64,000 bases of DNA, taken from Gluconacetobacter azotocaptans (lineage in GTDB: Bacteria > Pseudomonadota > Alphaproteobacteria > Acetobacterales > Acetobacteraceae). Shown piece by piece: positions 63,544-64,000 of this stretch. A model generated the notes under the pieces. The model worked only from the letters and a program-made list of their open reading frames with translations. It made no database searches and was not told where the DNA came from. Each line of letters starts with the position of its first letter. Positions within the stretch are counted from its first letter, which is position 1. The stretch covers positions 186,001-250,000 of the forward strand of contig NZ_JABEQF010000002.1 in assembly GCF_014174355.1 (NCBI RefSeq). The letters run 5' to 3'. The position numbers were made by a program, and so were the translations under genes.

Positions 63544-64000
63544 ATGTCCGTGGAATTCATCGGCTTTATCGGCAGCCGCAATCAATCCGAGACCATCCCG
63601 CCCTCGGGTCCGGTCATCGACCTCGGCCATATCGAGGCGTCGGCGAAGATCCATGAGAACGGCGGCTTCGACCGGACGTTGATCGCCTTTCATTCCAATT
63701 CGCCCGAAAGTATCCTGCTGGCCCAGCACGCAGCGTCCGTGACCCGCGACCTCGGCCTGCTGATCGCCCATCGGCCGGGCTTCAACGCGCCCACCATCGC
63801 GGCGCGCCAGCTTGCGACGCTCGATCACCTCACGCGCGGGCGGGTGGCCGTGCACATCATCACCGGCGGCAGCGACGTCGAACTTCAGGCCGACGGCGAC
63901 CACACCACCAAGGCCGAGCGCTATGCGCGGACGAGCGAGTATCTGGACATCGTGCGGAACGAATGGGCCAGCCCGGCGCCCTTCGATTACACCGGGCGGT
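63544..64000 (+). CDS. LLM-class flavin monooxygenase, SsuD type (3' end outside window)
   Basis: 152 residues visible from ATG 63544, preceded by CGGAGGATAAGG; the frame is still open at the window end. Luciferase-like family features are FIGFIGSRNQSE, GFDRTLIAFHSNSPESILLAQHA, LIAHRPGFNAPTIAARQLATLDHLTRGRVAVHIITGGSD and TKAERYARTSEYLDIV. It is clearly paralogous to the monooxygenase at 52159, about half identical over the shared part. It would use FMNH2 from the reductase at 61158. Confidence 0.9.
   Translation, partial: MSVEFIGFIGSRNQSETIPPSGPVIDLGHIEASAKIHENGGFDRTLIAFHSNSPESILLAQHAASVTRDLGLLIAHRPGFNAPTIAARQLATLDHLTRGRVAVHIITGGSDVELQADGDHTTKAERYARTSEYLDIVRNEWASPAPFDYTGR

Overview
The window is 64 kb of high-GC alphaproteobacterial chromosome. 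It most resembles an acetic acid bacterium (Acetobacteraceae, Gluconacetobacter/Komagataeibacter type). The reasons are a cellulose synthase operon with the accessory gene bcsD, a direct-repeat LexA box of the alphaproteobacterial GTTC-N7-GTTC type in front of an imuA-imuB-dnaE2 cassette, and many oxidative and transport functions. No rRNA, tRNA, CRISPR array, transposase or prophage gene was recognised. All protein identifications come from reading translated motifs; no database search was run.

Layout. 1-5.6 kb: 3' end of the cellulose operon (bcsB end, bcsC, bcsD, then an SGNH hydrolase resembling BcsX). 5.5-10.2 kb: a MocR regulator divergent from a drug-type MFS exporter with a paired operator, then an ABC-F ATPase. 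10.2-17.7 kb: a chemoreceptor; a membrane-anchored catalase-fold peroxidase with a cytochrome b561 partner and a DUF202 protein; a PotD-like binding protein overlapping a membrane diguanylate cyclase. 17.7-24.4 kb: free methionine-R-sulfoxide reductase, POT peptide transporter, TauE/SafE permease, a two-component system with an SDR enzyme, and an ABM-fold monooxygenase. 24.6-30.1 kb: the SOS mutasome. 30.2-39.5 kb: a co-directional cluster of an ArgE-type hydrolase, NIPSNAP protein, TonB-dependent receptor, three-subunit molybdenum hydroxylase, a hydroxyisobutyrate-dehydrogenase-type enzyme and CoxG. 39.5-44.4 kb: LysR regulator, L-serine dehydratase, a Tat-exported class A beta-lactamase and an acyltransferase. 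44.4-51.1 kb: CoA-transferase and enoyl-CoA hydratase-like enzymes divergent from an MFS transporter, GntR regulator and hexapeptide protein, then an OprB porin. 51.3-52.0 kb: three very small proline/charge-rich proteins. 52.1-64 kb: an organosulfur-type cluster with three flavin monooxygenases, two periplasmic binding proteins, an ABC transporter, a TonB receptor, a flavin reductase, a peroxiredoxin and a LysR regulator.

How they may work together. The cellulose synthase family is activated by cyclic di-GMP, and a diguanylate cyclase coupled to a polyamine-type binding protein lies 10 kb away, so the left part may hold both output and input of one signalling route (inference). The 30-39 kb cluster looks like a self-contained outer-membrane-uptake plus hydroxylation pathway for an unknown heterocycle or amide. 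The right end couples outer- and inner-membrane uptake to desulfonating monooxygenases and ends inside one of them.
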